Shown: piece after piece, positions 36,868 through 47,620 of the stretch
Numbering within the stretch: position 1 is the first letter of the stretch
How the letters are laid out: the number at the start of each line of letters is the position of its first letter
Assembly: GCA_964058845.1 (NCBI GenBank)
Contig: CAXKVR010000932.1
Location: forward strand, 1-64,000
Source of the DNA: Carex sylvatica
Taxonomy: Eukaryota; Streptophyta; Magnoliopsida; Poales; Cyperaceae
Length of the DNA: 64,000 nt
Direction of reading: 5' to 3'
Position numbers and translations under genes: made by a program
Notes under the pieces: generated by a model
The model's database searches: none
Told to the model about the DNA's origin: nothing
Seen by the model: only the letters and a program-made list of their open reading frames with translations

Positions 36868-38021
36868 ATATTCTATAACATCAATGAAAATCAAATAACT
36901 ATTATCTGAAATATTTGGGAAACCCACATTTCCCTTCACACATACATATCTAATATCCCTTATCTATCGTGTTTAGGATTATTTCTAACAATAATTTTTC
37001 ATTAAAAAAAGAATTTATTTACAAAGACCTAAATTACTTTAACTCCAACTGAAAAAACATAGTAAAGTACACTACATGCATGGAGTATATACAATGACTA
37101 TACTGAATCTCCCCGATCTAGGCATAACGAACCATAATGATACGGAATTCGTATCCCCTCAGGTTACCTGACTGAGTAGAATTGAATCGGACGGTCCGAA
37201 AATGGATCGGTCATCCCAAATTCCGACCGACTGAGAGTAAATCTGAGCCGTCTGTTTCATTTGTGTTGAGTCAGGTACCTAGGAGGATACGGATCCAATG
37301 ATACGTCCATCGTTGCTTCATATATAAATGGGACGACCTGAGCATATTCAGAGCTTTCTTCTGTTCCCCACCTTTCAATGCTGTCAGTGTGTTGTGTTAC
37401 TCCAATTAAAAAAACTAATTAGCCATGGAATTACCCAAGGACAAGGAGGTTCTAATACTGGATTAATTAACGATGATTGTTTTTTTGTATATAACGGGGT
37501 CGACAGAGAACTGTTACAGAAACTAAGAGAGTAAATTATTCCATTTTTATCCCCATGGCAACAATACGCTCAACCTGTATTCAATTACATCTGTAGACTC
37601 TTTTTATTATAGAAAAAAATGAATAATTAAGGCCGTGGGCTAGAGAATAAGTACAAATAGAACAATGCACAAGTAGTATTTGGATCCAAGCTTTCTTAAA
37701 GAAAGCCCAAAACTATAGCACTTTAGGAGACAATCATATTTAAAGACAACTCTGTATTAATCAAGAGACTCCAATTAAGTTTGGACAAACAAATCTCAAC
37801 TGATGGGCTTTATTAAGAAGATGTCAACTGTTACAATTTATTGACAATCTAAATCACAATCATTCAGAACAAAAAGGACAATAAAACCAAAACAAAGGAA
37901 GAAACTCACACATTGTACTTAAAGGAAAATGCATGCCACGATAACCTTAGAAATTACAGAAAGTTCTCCATAATTTTGACAAATTTATATTCAGTACTAG
38001 ACGATGCCAGTATATCAATTA
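36868..38021. other. Intergenic, 3' flank of acyltransferase A
   Basis: Nothing identifiable. A GGATCGG/GAATCGGACGG-rich patch lies at 37,140-37,300. The last few hundred bases should include the 3' untranslated region of gene A, but I could not place its end. Confidence 0.4.
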
Positions 38022-39974
38022 TCAAGTTTGAAGACAGTTACACAACTCCTCACGAATGACCTTCTCGAACTTTTGCATAATGGCGGAATCAAGGGACACA
38101 AAAGCTGCTAAACCAGCATCTTTTCCCGGTTCGCTAATGATGTAAACGACACTGTTTCCATTTACCTCAGCCATTGTCATCAACTGTGGAGCACCCCATC
38201 TGAAATCTGCATCGTACACTGGCATTCCAGAAAGACTAGCAATGCGCAAGTCAGATTTTGGCAGCTCTTTTACTAGGGATAATCCCTTGTCTTTAATTAC
38301 CTCCACGTAGTCAATGAAGGATCTAATGTACTCATCCGTAATCCCATCAATGGCAGCTTTCACTGTGTTAGCTACAATTTGAATTGGGTTGGATATGATT
38401 TTGGATACTTGAGCAATTGCAGACCTTCTGATGACGGCATTACCAAAGAACTTCTCCGGGAGTGGCGGGTGTACACGATTACGTATGTCTCCACTAAATA
38501 AGAGGCGTGTCTCAGTACCAGGAGGAATTTCTTGGGCAATGCAGTAGCACTTCCAAAAAAGTGCAGCAGCAACACAGAAGGTGGAAACTCTCTCTTCTTT
38601 GCACCGAGATTTTAGGGAGCTAACTTGTTCGTTTGAGAGGTTGAACTTGGTTGTAACACGAGACATGGGGTTCGATGGATGCTTTAATTGAGCATTTTCG
38701 TACTCGGGATGATCAAAGGTGATAGATGGCGGAGAACGAGCAACAAGTGGGGTATTGTCAAAGGAGGGAAGTATGATGCTGTTAAGGTCACCTCGTGCAA
38801 TGCTAGCCCATGTCTGGAAAAAGTGGAAAGCGCTCTGACCATCAACTAAGACATGATTAGTTGCACTTCCTAGCACCACTCCTCCACATTTGAGATATGT
38901 TACCTGCAAACAATAGCACCGATATTTCAAATTAAGAACATGTCATAGTCTAGCCTGTCATGGTGTTGAAATAGATATTCATATTTAAAAAAATAGAGAA
39001 GGTTCATGAGAGGGTTAAATTAGGGGTGTCAATGGGTACGATATGGGTCAGGTGGAATAATACCAATACTATAAAATTAGTTTACTCATACCTACCTTTA
39101 CTCATTAAATATTACATTACCCTTAACCTACCCTTTAACCATTAAGATAACGGGTAACGATCCAAAAAACAATAGATATCGAATAAATTGGTAGTATATA
39201 TGATTAATTCCAAAAATATAACAAATAAATATATATATTAAATATATTATGTACCTGAAATTACAAAATATAAATAAATTATATTTATCTCATTATTTTA
39301 AAATATGGAAACTATTAAATAAATAAAATAATAATATGTTGTATATAAAAAGTTTGTCATAATTTAGAAGAGAGAGATCCTCTCTCTTCGGTTAGTTTGA
39401 TTTGGGTCTTATGAATTTTATATTATTTATTGATGAAGCTGAGGGGCGAGGCATTTGAGGCGAGGAGCAAGACAAGGCGACCATAGATGAAGAAAATTTC
39501 TAAGATTATGTAAGAGAGAGATTGAACTAAATGATGTACCTATATGCTTGTATTTATAGTAAAAAGTTTCTGTTTCAAATTAACCTGAAGCATTAACATA
39601 AGGGTTGGCGATGCGGCACTTGGAACAAATAGTCTTCTCAGCTCAGGCGAAGGCTGGAAATCGATGTCATCAGAACTGCGCTCCGACCGGGCCACAACAA
39701 AGAGTGCACCTTCAGCATTACAATCAATCATTCTGCGATTGCCTTCACCGATCATAAACCGGCCAGCGAGGGGGTAGAAGTGCACCAGTGTTTTGGCCAA
39801 TGCAACCTTCAAGACCTCAATTGAGAAGAAGTCCTTGGCTTCATTATTCATATAGTGATATACAGTGCACGTGTGTGCAGGTGGTGCAACGTGATCGAAG
39901 TTTGATAACCCAAGCTTCCCTTTAGGGGTCTCTTCGGAGGGAACAACTAAGGTCGACTCCATTACCTCCACCAT
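38022..39974 (-). CDS. BAHD acyltransferase A (HCT-like), two exons
   Basis: A cytosolic BAHD-family acyltransferase that moves an acyl group from a CoA thioester to an alcohol or amine; substrate unknown. Exon 1 is 39,974-39,585, exon 2 38,903-38,022, giving 423 residues, normal for the family. The N-terminal region has VVPSEETP, FYPLAGR and IDCNAEGALFVVA, as in hydroxycinnamoyl-CoA:shikimate/quinate and related transferases. The catalytic HxxxD is HVLVD (His147). The structural DFGWG motif is DFRWG (363-367), a Gly-to-Arg change. The 681-bp intron splits LMLQ|VTYLKCGG, the conserved BAHD intron site, and contains hAT-type debris. ATG 39,974 is the start that gives the family's usual N-terminus. 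A TATA-like ATTATATAATA lies near 40,130, about 155 bp upstream. The upstream region is interrupted at 40,313 by a retroelement. Genes B and C are its relatives. Confidence 0.9.
39021..39200. repeat. hAT-type end in intron of gene A
   Basis: TAGGGGTGTCAATGGGTACG is a typical plant hAT terminal sequence, like the element at 43,506. It is followed by ACCTACCC/GGGTAACG words. I found no matching right end before exon 1, so this is a one-ended remnant. Confidence 0.45.
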
Positions 39975-40307
39975 TTTCTTTATCTCTTGCTTCTCTACAA
40001 AGCATGCACTAGCAATTAAGTTTAGTGTGTCAATTCTTAAGCAGAGAGAAGGCCAGGCAGTTGTGTGTACCTCTTATCTGTATAATCATATAAAGAAAAA
40101 AGCCGACCAGTGGGTCACCCACTCGTATTATATAATCAAGCATAATGTTTAACTGCTTTCAATAGCCTCGCAAGTGGCAAATTCTTTTATTCTTTAATAC
40201 TTAGTCAACATTTGACAGAACTGTTCATCCTATAGGACCAAATGATCATGCTTATCTTTGACAGCTAATTATTAAAATCTAATTTGTGAAAGTGAGAATA
40301 AAAACTT
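39975..40307 (-). promoter_or_regulatory. Proximal upstream region of gene A
   Basis: 333 bp between ATG 39,974 and the retroelement's target duplication. A TATA-like box is possible near 40,130. The outer part (about 40,228-40,307) recurs at 52,676-52,795, with the shared phrase GGACCAAATGATCATGCTTA. The promoter role is inferred from position. Confidence 0.4.
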
Positions 40308-40312
40308 CTATA

Positions 40313-40697
40313 TGTTGAATGTAATCCAAGTCAGCAGCCAAGTCAGCAAGGCGCATAAGAAATACAGTTTCTAGAAGTTACAGTTTAGTTGCAGGTTTAT
40401 TTTTGTTAAGAGTTAATTATAAACTGGTGGTTAAATTTAGCACCCCACTACCTATCACAAAGCTGCCATAATTAGCCTACCACTAAACCCACTACATGAC
40501 AAACTAAATATAGAAACTACCCTTTCTAAACTACTCCCTCCACATGTCTAAAAACAGAGAACGTGCTGCCTAAATTTAACCACCAGTTTATAATTAACTC
40601 TTAACAAAAATAAACCTGCAACTAAACTGTAACTTCTAGAAACTGTATTTCTTATGCGCCTTGCTGACTTGGCTGCTGACTTGGATTACATTCAACA
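40313..40697 (-). repeat. 3' LTR, fold-back form
   Basis: 385 bp. Its outer 128 bp (40,313-40,440) are an exact inverse of its inner 128 bp (40,570-40,697) as far as I can read by eye. Both outward ends read TGTTGAATGTAATCC. The 129-bp centre resembles the LTR at 63,236 (TTTAGCACCCCACTACCTAT). A normal LTR is not a palindrome; here the U5 terminus seems replaced by an inverted U3 start. Confidence 0.9.
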
Positions 40698-42031
40698 CTC
40701 CCCCTTAATCCAAAGTCATCTATGTCCATCATTCTTCGACACCAAACAAACTTCTCCCTTGCAAGAGCCTTGGTCCTTTCATAAACTTCTGGATTTTGCA
40801 CCATTGCTATTGCTGATTTGTTGTCACAGAATATCACCGTAGGCTGCTGCTGTTCCTGCTCAAATTCAGCAAGTATACGTCTCAACGAAACTGCTTGACA
40901 TGCCGCTGAACTAACTGCTGAATATTCTGCCTCAGAGGTTGACAATGCCACAGTTGCTTGCTTCTTTGAACTTTCACCAACCTTGACAATTACCTTCTCT
41001 TGCTTGATAACAGTATCATCTGTGATCACCTTTTTCAAAATATCTCCCTTAATACTTTTCATCTCCAGAAAACCTCTTCCATTTCCAAAGGAATTAGACA
41101 CTTGACTTGGCATGTCACCTCCTCTTTCCATGATTACCTCTGCTTGGGTTAACAGGTCTGGAGTCAATCCACTACCATCTAGTGCTGGAATTCTTACTTC
41201 TCTCTTCTTATCAATATTCCTTCCTTTTGTAAACTCTTCTTTTTCATCTCCCTCTCCTATCTTTTCTTCTATGGGCTCTTCTTCTTCTTCGACTACATGA
41301 TCTTCCTCCTCCATGACTATAGGCTCTTGCTCAGGATTGACTTCTACAATATGTAGTCTCATCAAGGAAAGTCTCTTTTCTTCTTTCTCTGCCTCCGTCT
41401 GTACAGGCTGGTCGAAACATGATTCTGCCATCCTCAGCACTTGTGTATCAGTAATGGTAACCAGATCCCCATCAGAATCCTTGTACTTGATCAGCACAGA
41501 TTTTAATGAAGGAAAAATCTTTGTCACAATATCTCTCAACACCTTGAAACTACATTTTTCTGGCATCTGAGCTAGTCGTATATCATGGTTGTACACCAGT
41601 TTCAACGGCCTTTGACGATTGAGCCCTAGATTCTCCACCTTGAGGGCTTTTTCATCAAACAAAATATTTCTACTCACCATGATTTTGCCACTTCCTGGAC
41701 TGCTGCCACCATTTTCTTTTATATGCGCTCCTACTATGTCTTTGCTGCTTGCATCAATCTTGCTTTCGGTGTGTGCCATGAAGAGTGATGGTTGCTCATT
41801 TTCCTCTCCAATATTGGCTTGTTCTTCCTCACGCTTCTTCTTGTAGCAATCAGCCTGCACATGGCCGATTCTGTGACAATAGTGGCATTCAACCCCTTGC
41901 TTTCCTTGTCCGTCTTTCCACTTCTTCTTGTAGCTTGATGTGACCGAACTTGTGGCAATAGTAGCACTCGATATCCTTCTTTGTTGTTTGTTGTTGTTGA
42001 CGGTTGTCTCCACTGCTCGTGCCTCTTCCAC
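40652..42031 (-). pseudogene. Gag tail - PB1 (PHOX-like) - RNase H fusion frame
   Basis: One continuous 459-codon frame that mixes sources. Residues 46-66 are a Copia Gag zinc knuckle, CHYCHRIGHVQADC (Cys49, Cys52, His57, Cys62). Residues ~142-230 are a PB1 protein-interaction domain with the acidic motif YKDSDGDLVTI (183-193), ending LHIVEVNPEQEP. That ending and the preceding HDIRLAQMP are typical of plant PHOX/CLMP1 proteins (TPR plus PB1). A Glu-rich stretch follows (241-268), as in those proteins. Residues ~270-354 are not recognised. Residues 355-420 are a Copia RNase H C-terminal part (SSKKQATVALSTSEAEYSAV), cut by an internal deletion after YERTK. The frame ends inside the LTR. It lies in a frame different from upstream Gag, so it may not be translated as is. 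The TPR part of the host protein is absent. Confidence 0.8.
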
Positions 42032-42716
42032 GACCTCTGCTGTTACCTTGGCCTAGACCTCTGCCTTGCTGTTGGCTTCTTGAGGAATCACCCTTGGTAT
42101 AGAAAGCTTTGGTGTCGTCCTTCACTTCTGATCGGTTGAGACGAACTTCATGGACCTGCAGTGATCCCATCAACTCGTCGAAAGAGTATGTGGACAGGTC
42201 CTTGGACTCTTCGATTGCTGCCACGACATGGTCGAATTTTGTTGTAAGGCTGCGGAGTACCTTCATAACCACAATCTTTTTTGTGATATCTTCACCACAA
42301 CTCTTGATTTGGTTGACGGTGGATGTGACTCTTGTGAGAAATGTTTGAACAGATTCACCTTGATTCATGTCCAACGTCTCAAACTCTCTTCTCAAGCCTT
42401 GTAGCCTTATCTCGCGAACTTTCGAATTTCCCTGGAATGCAGTTTTCAGGGTTGTCCATGCATCCTTTGCTGATGCCGCTGCTGCGATTTTTGTGAACAC
42501 CGTGTCAACAACGGCTTGTTGAATGAAGAATAGCGCCTTCGCATCTCGCTTTGCTGTTTCTGCTGGTGTGGGATCTGTGCCTGGTGCTCCCGTCTCCACC
42601 AATTCCCATAGACCTTGCGACTTGAGCAAAGTTCGTATCTTGATGCTCCAGAACTCATAGTTGTCTCCCTTGAACAGCGGAATCGATGGATTCGAAACGT
42701 TCATGTTCTCTGCCAT
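41889..42716 (-). pseudogene. Copia Gag, frameshifted at the zinc knuckle
   Basis: Gag region of the element, from ATG 42,716. The start MAENMNVSNPSIPLFKGDNY and the Trp-rich DUF4219/UBN2-like region (EFWSIKIRTLLKSQGLWELV, then LRREFETLDMNQGESV) are typical of plant Copia Gag. A GRGRG-rich linker leads to the first zinc knuckle CYYCHKFGH, where a small deletion near 41,935 removes the last Cys and shifts the frame. Gag would build the particle; this copy ends in an aberrant tail (LQEEVERRTRKARG). The second knuckle is in the frame of the downstream fusion. Confidence 0.85.
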
Positions 42717-42745
42717 GGTAGGATCTGCCCTGATCTCAAACCTTT

Positions 42746-42758
42746 GGCTCTGATACCA
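42746..42758 (-). other. tRNA-Met primer-binding site
   Basis: On the minus strand TGGTATCAGAGCC, the standard primer-binding site of plant Copia elements, lies 3 bases inside the 5' LTR remnant. Confidence 0.9.
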
Positions 42759-42761
42759 ATT

Positions 42762-42811
42762 TGTTGGAAATTTGTTCTCTCTATTGTTGTATCCTTCAGA
42801 AATTTCCAACA
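42762..42811 (-). repeat. 5' LTR remnant, 50 bp, inverted
   Basis: TGTTGG followed by the exact inverse of the first 44 bases of the LTR at 63,236. Thus the U5 end sits in the wrong orientation, making a small palindrome with TGTTGGAAATTT and AAATTTCCAACA ends. R and U3 are missing, so it cannot act as a normal promoter. Confidence 0.85.
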
Positions 42812-42816
42812 CTATA

Positions 42817-43505
42817 CTCCCAGAACAAGACAATTCTCTAAGATGTCTTGAATTTTTAAGTCCATGATCAATAAGAAAATAATTTAGATTATGTATATCT
42901 CCAAGGTCAAATACATTTGGTTTTCTTGAAAATTTCTAGATTTTGTGATTCCACATCCTTTTTCAAGAATTATATGATAAAATGGATTGATTTAGACACC
43001 GGGCATGAACTCCTAATATTGTTTTGCTTGAGAACGACAAAAATGTCACCATGAACAGTTAGATATGATATGATATATATCTCACTGCTAATAGGTCGTC
43101 TTTGCATCATATCATTAATAGGGCATGTGGGGTACTTATTAAATGCTGAATACACCTAACCTCCTAATTTGGTCCCTTGATTCATTTGGCACCATACACA
43201 TGAAATTAAAAAAAAAAGTTACATTTTGGACTTTTCGGCAAGAGGCTCCAAACTCCAGGGGGCTTGCGCTGCTGGAGACAACTCACCCAACATGGAACTC
43301 ATGGTGTAACTCTTATTAGTTGAGAGAGTTGGGTGAGTTCAGGATATGGTTTTAGTATCTCCTTAATTGTAATTATGAAATGAGTGTTTGCTAAGTGGTG
43401 TTTATTTTTATTTTTTTTCTGATAAGAGTCTTGTTTCATGTGTTTGTTTGTGTTTGACATGCTTGTCTTGTTCTGCTCTAACGAGTGATATGAGAGGCTT
43501 CTGCT
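42817..43505. other. Intergenic with a small hairpin
   Basis: No gene recognised. A stem of at least 11 bp, ACTCACCCAAC pairing with GTTGGGTGAGT, spans 43,281-43,339, possibly a tiny inverted-repeat element. Confidence 0.45.
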
Positions 43506-43952
43506 TAGGTGTGTCAATGACACTCTTTTACTCTTTTATCCGGATCGTATCTGAAAATACGGATAAGAGTAAGATTTTCTTTTCGTTAACTTATCGATAA
43601 TAATATTTTTTCATTATCTTACATGTTTTCGTATAAGATAATTTTTAAAAATAAAATTATAGATATAGACATATATTTGTATGAAAATAATACATGATAC
43701 AATAAAGTTTTATATTTTATTAAATTTTTATAATACAAATTTATTGTATTAATTATTTTTTTCTTTTCTTGTTTGAAAATATTTTATCGAAAATACAAAT
43801 CGAAATGTCATTGACACTTTTTTATCCATTTGTCCGATCCGTACCGTATTTGAAAACACAGATAAAAGTAAAAAATAATTTCGTTAACATAACAGGTACA
43901 GATATAAAAATACCTCCACCCGGCCTATATGGTACCATCGTTGACACCCCTA
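43506..43952. mobile_element. 447-bp non-autonomous hAT element
   Basis: The ends are TAGGTGTGTCAATGA and the inverse of TAGGGGTGTCAACGA. The 8-bp flanks CTTCTGCT and CTTCTGCC differ at one base, fitting an hAT target duplication. Inner arms share GAxCCGTA..GxAAATACG..GATAA-type words near each end. The overlapping frame at 43,822-44,094 has no known domain. Confidence 0.85.
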
Positions 43953-44952
43953 CTTCTGCCCCAGCAATTGATGTCAGGACTTTTGCTGCCATGTGCCACG
44001 TGACAAAATCTTGTTTTTTTCTCCTCCTGAAGTTCACAATTTGCAATATTTCATCTTTATTAATTTGTCTATAATAAAAATGCAAATAAATCAACTTTAT
44101 ATTCTTTTAAGGTCAATCTTTTTAATTGGACTGTCATTAGTATGTTAATTATTGTATTAATATTTTTTTAAAATTAGAATTTGAAACTTAGATAATTTTT
44201 CTAAATTACTACACGATAGGACATTGATATTTATATTCTCAATTTATAATTTTAAGTGCAAAGAAAAAAATTGAGTTTCTTTATACCAATTTTATTCCTG
44301 ATAAAGATTCTTTATATATTTTCTAAAATTCTTTGAGCAGTTAATACACTATTAAAAGATATATAAGAAAAATAATCCTCTCTTTCTAGTGTGTTAACAG
44401 AATCGAACCAAATTGGCTGAGCAGACCAGAAAAACTGGATCCGGTCACCTATTCGGTTTGCATCGTTTCAAAAAATCATTTATGCTATCTCTACTACAGA
44501 AAAACACTTCTCCATCCATTCAAATTTGAAGTCACCATCGGTGTTTGAATCAACGGCTATTGCTCTGATATTGAAGGTATACTCATATGCCATCGGCTCA
44601 AAATCGATGGCATTGAGCATCTATGCCATCGGTTCAAACCATCCGACAGACGATGTTGAGTACCCAACGCTATCGGTTCGAAGTTATGGATAGATGAAAA
44701 AATAGTTGTTCAGTCGTTAAATAAGCTATTTGATAGAGTAACAACATCGGGTGTAAGTAATGAACTGATGGTGTTCTTACAAACGGTGTTAGATAGTGAT
44801 GCCGTTGGTAATTTATATATATAAAATCCAGCTAATGTCATAATGTTATAATTTCAACCTAAGTTATAACGAGTTAGGTTTTGTAATTTCAAAGTCCAAA
44901 CAGTTGTTTAGAACCACTCAAGCCTTACTCTATATATAGCACCCAAGCCTTA

Positions 44953-44985
<33 letters not shown>
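43953..44985. repeat. CACTA-like remnants with CATCGG words
   Basis: CTACTACAGAAAAACACTTC near 44,489 resembles a CACTA terminus. It is followed by repeated GCCATCGGxTC / ATCGGTTC words (44,590-44,780), as at 52,360-52,680 and 54,310-54,602. The other end is not visible. A CT microsatellite follows at 44,953-44,972. No gene. Confidence 0.45.
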
Positions 44986-45400
44986 GGAGGATTCAAATGC
45001 ATCCATTTTTTGTTTCTCCACCATGCCTCTATTTTTTAAAACTTTAATAATTCAAAATTTAAAACTTAAAAGTCAAAATAAAACCGTTGGATATGATCTA
45101 CATCATTTTATATATGAACGTGTAAAATATTATGACATTTCAATTTTATTTGGATTGTCATCAAGAGCTTGTAAAAAACATACTAATGTGGATAATTTCT
45201 AAATGTTGATTTTTGAACTTATTGATTCACATAAAAATAAAACTGAAATGTGATAATTTTTTATGAGCACATATAGAAAATAACATAGATCACATCTAAC
45301 GGTTTTATTTTGACTTTTTTATTTTAAATTTTGAATTATTAAAGTTTTTAAAAATGGAGGCATAGTGGAGGCACAAAAAATGGAGGCATTTGAACCCTCT
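44986..45400. mobile_element. 415-bp MITE, GGAGGATTCAAATGC ends
   Basis: The inverted ends extend over about 100 bp. The words ATGCxTCCATTTTTTGT, TTTAATAATTCAAAATTTAAA and AGTCAAAATAAAACCGTT occur at the left and inverted at the right. It is flanked by TATATA tracts and lies 16 bp from the next MITE. Non-coding. Confidence 0.85.
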
Positions 45401-45415
45401 ATATATATATATATA

Positions 45416-45836
45416 GAGGTTGGCTACTATGCTTATATAAGCATATCCCCACATATGCTTATAACTCATTTTTGTGTTTCCAATGTTCAAATAGTCGATC
45501 GGAACCGTTCATCTTGTTCTCCATATTAATATATTCTTGGAGACCAAATTTTACATTTTTCTGAATTTTTTTACTATTTGTTAAGTCACTTTGAAAATCG
45601 CTGATCCAACGGTGGCTTAACAAAACAGTAAAATCAGAAGCCACCGTTGGATCAGAAATTTTCAAATTGGCTTAATAAATAGTAAAAAAATTAGAAAAAT
45701 GTAAAATTTGGTCTCCAAGCACATTTCAATATATAGATCACATCTAACGGTTCAGATCGACCATTTGGACATTGGAAACACAAAAATGAGTTATAAGCAT
45801 ATGTAGGGATATGCTTATATAAGCATAGTAGCCAAC

Positions 45837-45839
<3 letters not shown>
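45416..45839. mobile_element. Hairpin MITE family I, copy 2
   Basis: 424 bp, GAGGTTGGCTACTATGCTTA ends, very similar throughout to copy 1 at 7,378. It keeps the CCAACGGTGGCTT..AAGCCACCGTTGG centre. Frames through it are artefacts of the palindrome. Confidence 0.9.
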
Positions 45840-45867
<28 letters not shown>

Positions 45868-47412
45868 CTAGTTAAGTGTCCGTGCATTGTAATGGGTATT
45901 GAAATATTAGTTTGATCATTTTTTTAAAATGTGATTATTTTTATTTAAGTTCTTCATTACGTGTTAGTCAATAATAAGTGCAAACGATAATCTTAGAGCT
46001 TGATAATATATTATTTGTGGAGATAATTAATTATAAATACATTACTCAGCATATATATTATTTGTGGAGATAATTAATTGTAAATACATATCACACATGT
46101 ATGCTGACTCTTGCGGAATACACCTTCATCACATCTATGGACTATATAAAAACTCGATATTGGAGACGCATAAAGTTCACATGTTACTGATTCCATCCAT
46201 ATAAATTGATGCCAGTTCTATCCAGTATATACAAGTTTTGAATAAATAACTTGCTAATTTACTACTTTTGAAATTAAATAACAAAAAAAACAACTCTCAA
46301 GTACCTTATCAGTTACAAATTCTTTAGTTTCCGAGTAGAAACTCAGTTTTGAGAAAATAACATTTTAATTTATTGGGCTCCAGCTCAGTCAAAAAGACAA
46401 GAATTTCACACTTGGGTTCTTATTTTTGTTTTATCTCATAATTACAGAAGATGCAACTAAAGGCTAAAATGATTTTAGAAAGTTTATCGTAAGATTCTAG
46501 AAGATACAGACACGAAATATAAAGTAAAGACAGATTTGCGAGTGATTGATACATAATTAAATTTATTATTGCAGCTATTATATTTCTTATTAAAATTAAT
46601 TAACAGTAAAAAACACAGGAATTAAATTTATTCCTCATTAATTAAAGCTCAAAACAGAATGATCTCATTAAACAATTTTAACAAGGGAAAAAAAGAGTGA
46701 GCTGTAGTAAACCTTCGCTGTTGAATTTGATGGCCGATTGGAGACTGACGACAGCTGATGCATCTCCTTTCTCCATGGCTGAATCGAGAAGCTCAAGCAC
46801 CGTGTTGTAGTTAGTCACATTAGTCTGATGGTGCTTCTGGCGGTGGAGCCTCATGATCTCGCCACTGATCACCGGCTCCAGCGCGTCGTACTCGTACGGG
46901 AGCGGTGGAAGCATCGCCATCGTCAGGCCGTGCACCGATCAAGCTAGGGTTTCTGTAAGGTCGCGCATCGTCATTAGGGCAAATTTCTGTTAGGTCAAAC
47001 CAGATGGGTAAGTTGATAGCGATGGAGAGTTTTCGGTGGTCTCTTCTGTGGCATCGTCGGAAAGGAGAAAAAGGGACACGGTGCGTGGGGAAGGAGAAAG
47101 AAGAAAACACATATTCTGTCTCGGGGAAGGAAAAAGGAGAAAACACGTGGAAATAAAGAGAGAAAAGGTGATTTAGGTGATACAATTTCTGTGTGGCATT
47201 GTATGTAGTATGAATCTAACTAACTAAATTTAGATTTCTACACTCTTGACTACATGAAACAGATGTATTAGATGAAAATAATTTATTAAAGGATGATATT
47301 GAGATCTGTTTTGATGAGTGGCTGAGATTTATAGAATGAACGGCTCAGATTTTCTCTTGACAGATAGAGGATTGGATCTGAAAAAAATATGCGTAGTATT
47401 ATAGTAGTCATA
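45868..47412 (-). mobile_element. Short Helitron carrying a MnSOD exon
   Basis: Left edge on the minus strand: a degenerate hairpin (CCCATTACAATGCACGGA), CACTTAA and CTAG, abutting host T. Right edge near 47,410 matches the right edge of the large Helitron (AAAAAATATGCGTAGTATTA), but its TC start has mutated. The interior shares blocks at 46,505-46,682 and 47,080-47,410 with that Helitron. A superoxide dismutase exon lies between them in the element's orientation. No Rep/helicase, so non-autonomous. Confidence 0.65.
46713..46920 (-). pseudogene. Captured Mn-superoxide dismutase exon
   Basis: Encodes the N-terminal helical-hairpin domain of a Mn superoxide dismutase, the mitochondrial enzyme that converts superoxide to peroxide and oxygen: [20 protein letters not shown], then [15 protein letters not shown] and SAIKFNSEG. 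The iron/manganese-binding His region is present, but the conserved Tyr of HHQTY is Asn. The exon ends at a plausible GTTTAC donor (46,711-46,712) and is followed by a non-coding Helitron block. The C-terminal domain with the other metal ligands and the transit peptide are missing, so it is a captured, non-functional piece. Confidence 0.85.
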
Positions 47413-47419
47413 ATATTCT

Positions 47420-47610
47420 AATTTTTAATATGGCTTAATAAATAGTAAAAAAATTCAAAAAAAATGTAAAATTTGGTCTCTAAGCACATTTTAATATATA
47501 GATTACATCTAACGGTAATTTGGTCGACTTTTTGAATTTTAAAAATTAGAAAATAACTTAGTTGCACAGGACCTCAAGAATAACCGATTTGATATTATTC
47601 AATCACTACA
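47420..47610. repeat. Half of a MITE
   Basis: Contains the right-half core of the local MITEs (GGCTTAATAAATAGTAAA, ATTTGGTCTCTAAGCACATT) and then ACTTAGTTGCACAGGACCTC, as at 7,003. The left half is missing, perhaps removed when the Helitron arrived. Confidence 0.55.
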
Positions 47611-47620
47611 TATGTATATA

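Larger units (their letters stand above)
40313..42811 (-). mobile_element. Chimeric Copia-like element with captured host gene
   Basis: A 2,499-bp non-autonomous retroelement. The 5-bp duplication CTATA lies at 40,308-40,312 and 42,812-42,816. It begins and ends TG..CA. On the minus strand the order is 5' LTR remnant, tRNA-Met-type primer site, Gag, zinc knuckles, a host-derived PB1 domain, RNase H remnant, polypurine tract (AAGGGGGAG) and 3' LTR. Protease, integrase and reverse transcriptase are missing. Both LTRs are abnormal fold-backs. A matching target duplication means it integrated in about this form. Confidence 0.85.

Noticed and set aside
38022..39974. Naming gene A a shikimate hydroxycinnamoyltransferase (HCT)
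   Set aside because: Motifs place it in the HCT-like part of the BAHD family, but substrate cannot be read from sequence, and DFRWG is atypical.
41112..41846. Plus-strand frames of 62-85 codons in the chimeric retroelement
   Set aside because: Antisense shadows of the Gag-PB1-RNase H frame.
46820..47185. 121-codon minus-strand frame overlapping the SOD exon
   Set aside because: It is out of frame with the superoxide dismutase exon and has no domain; a shadow.
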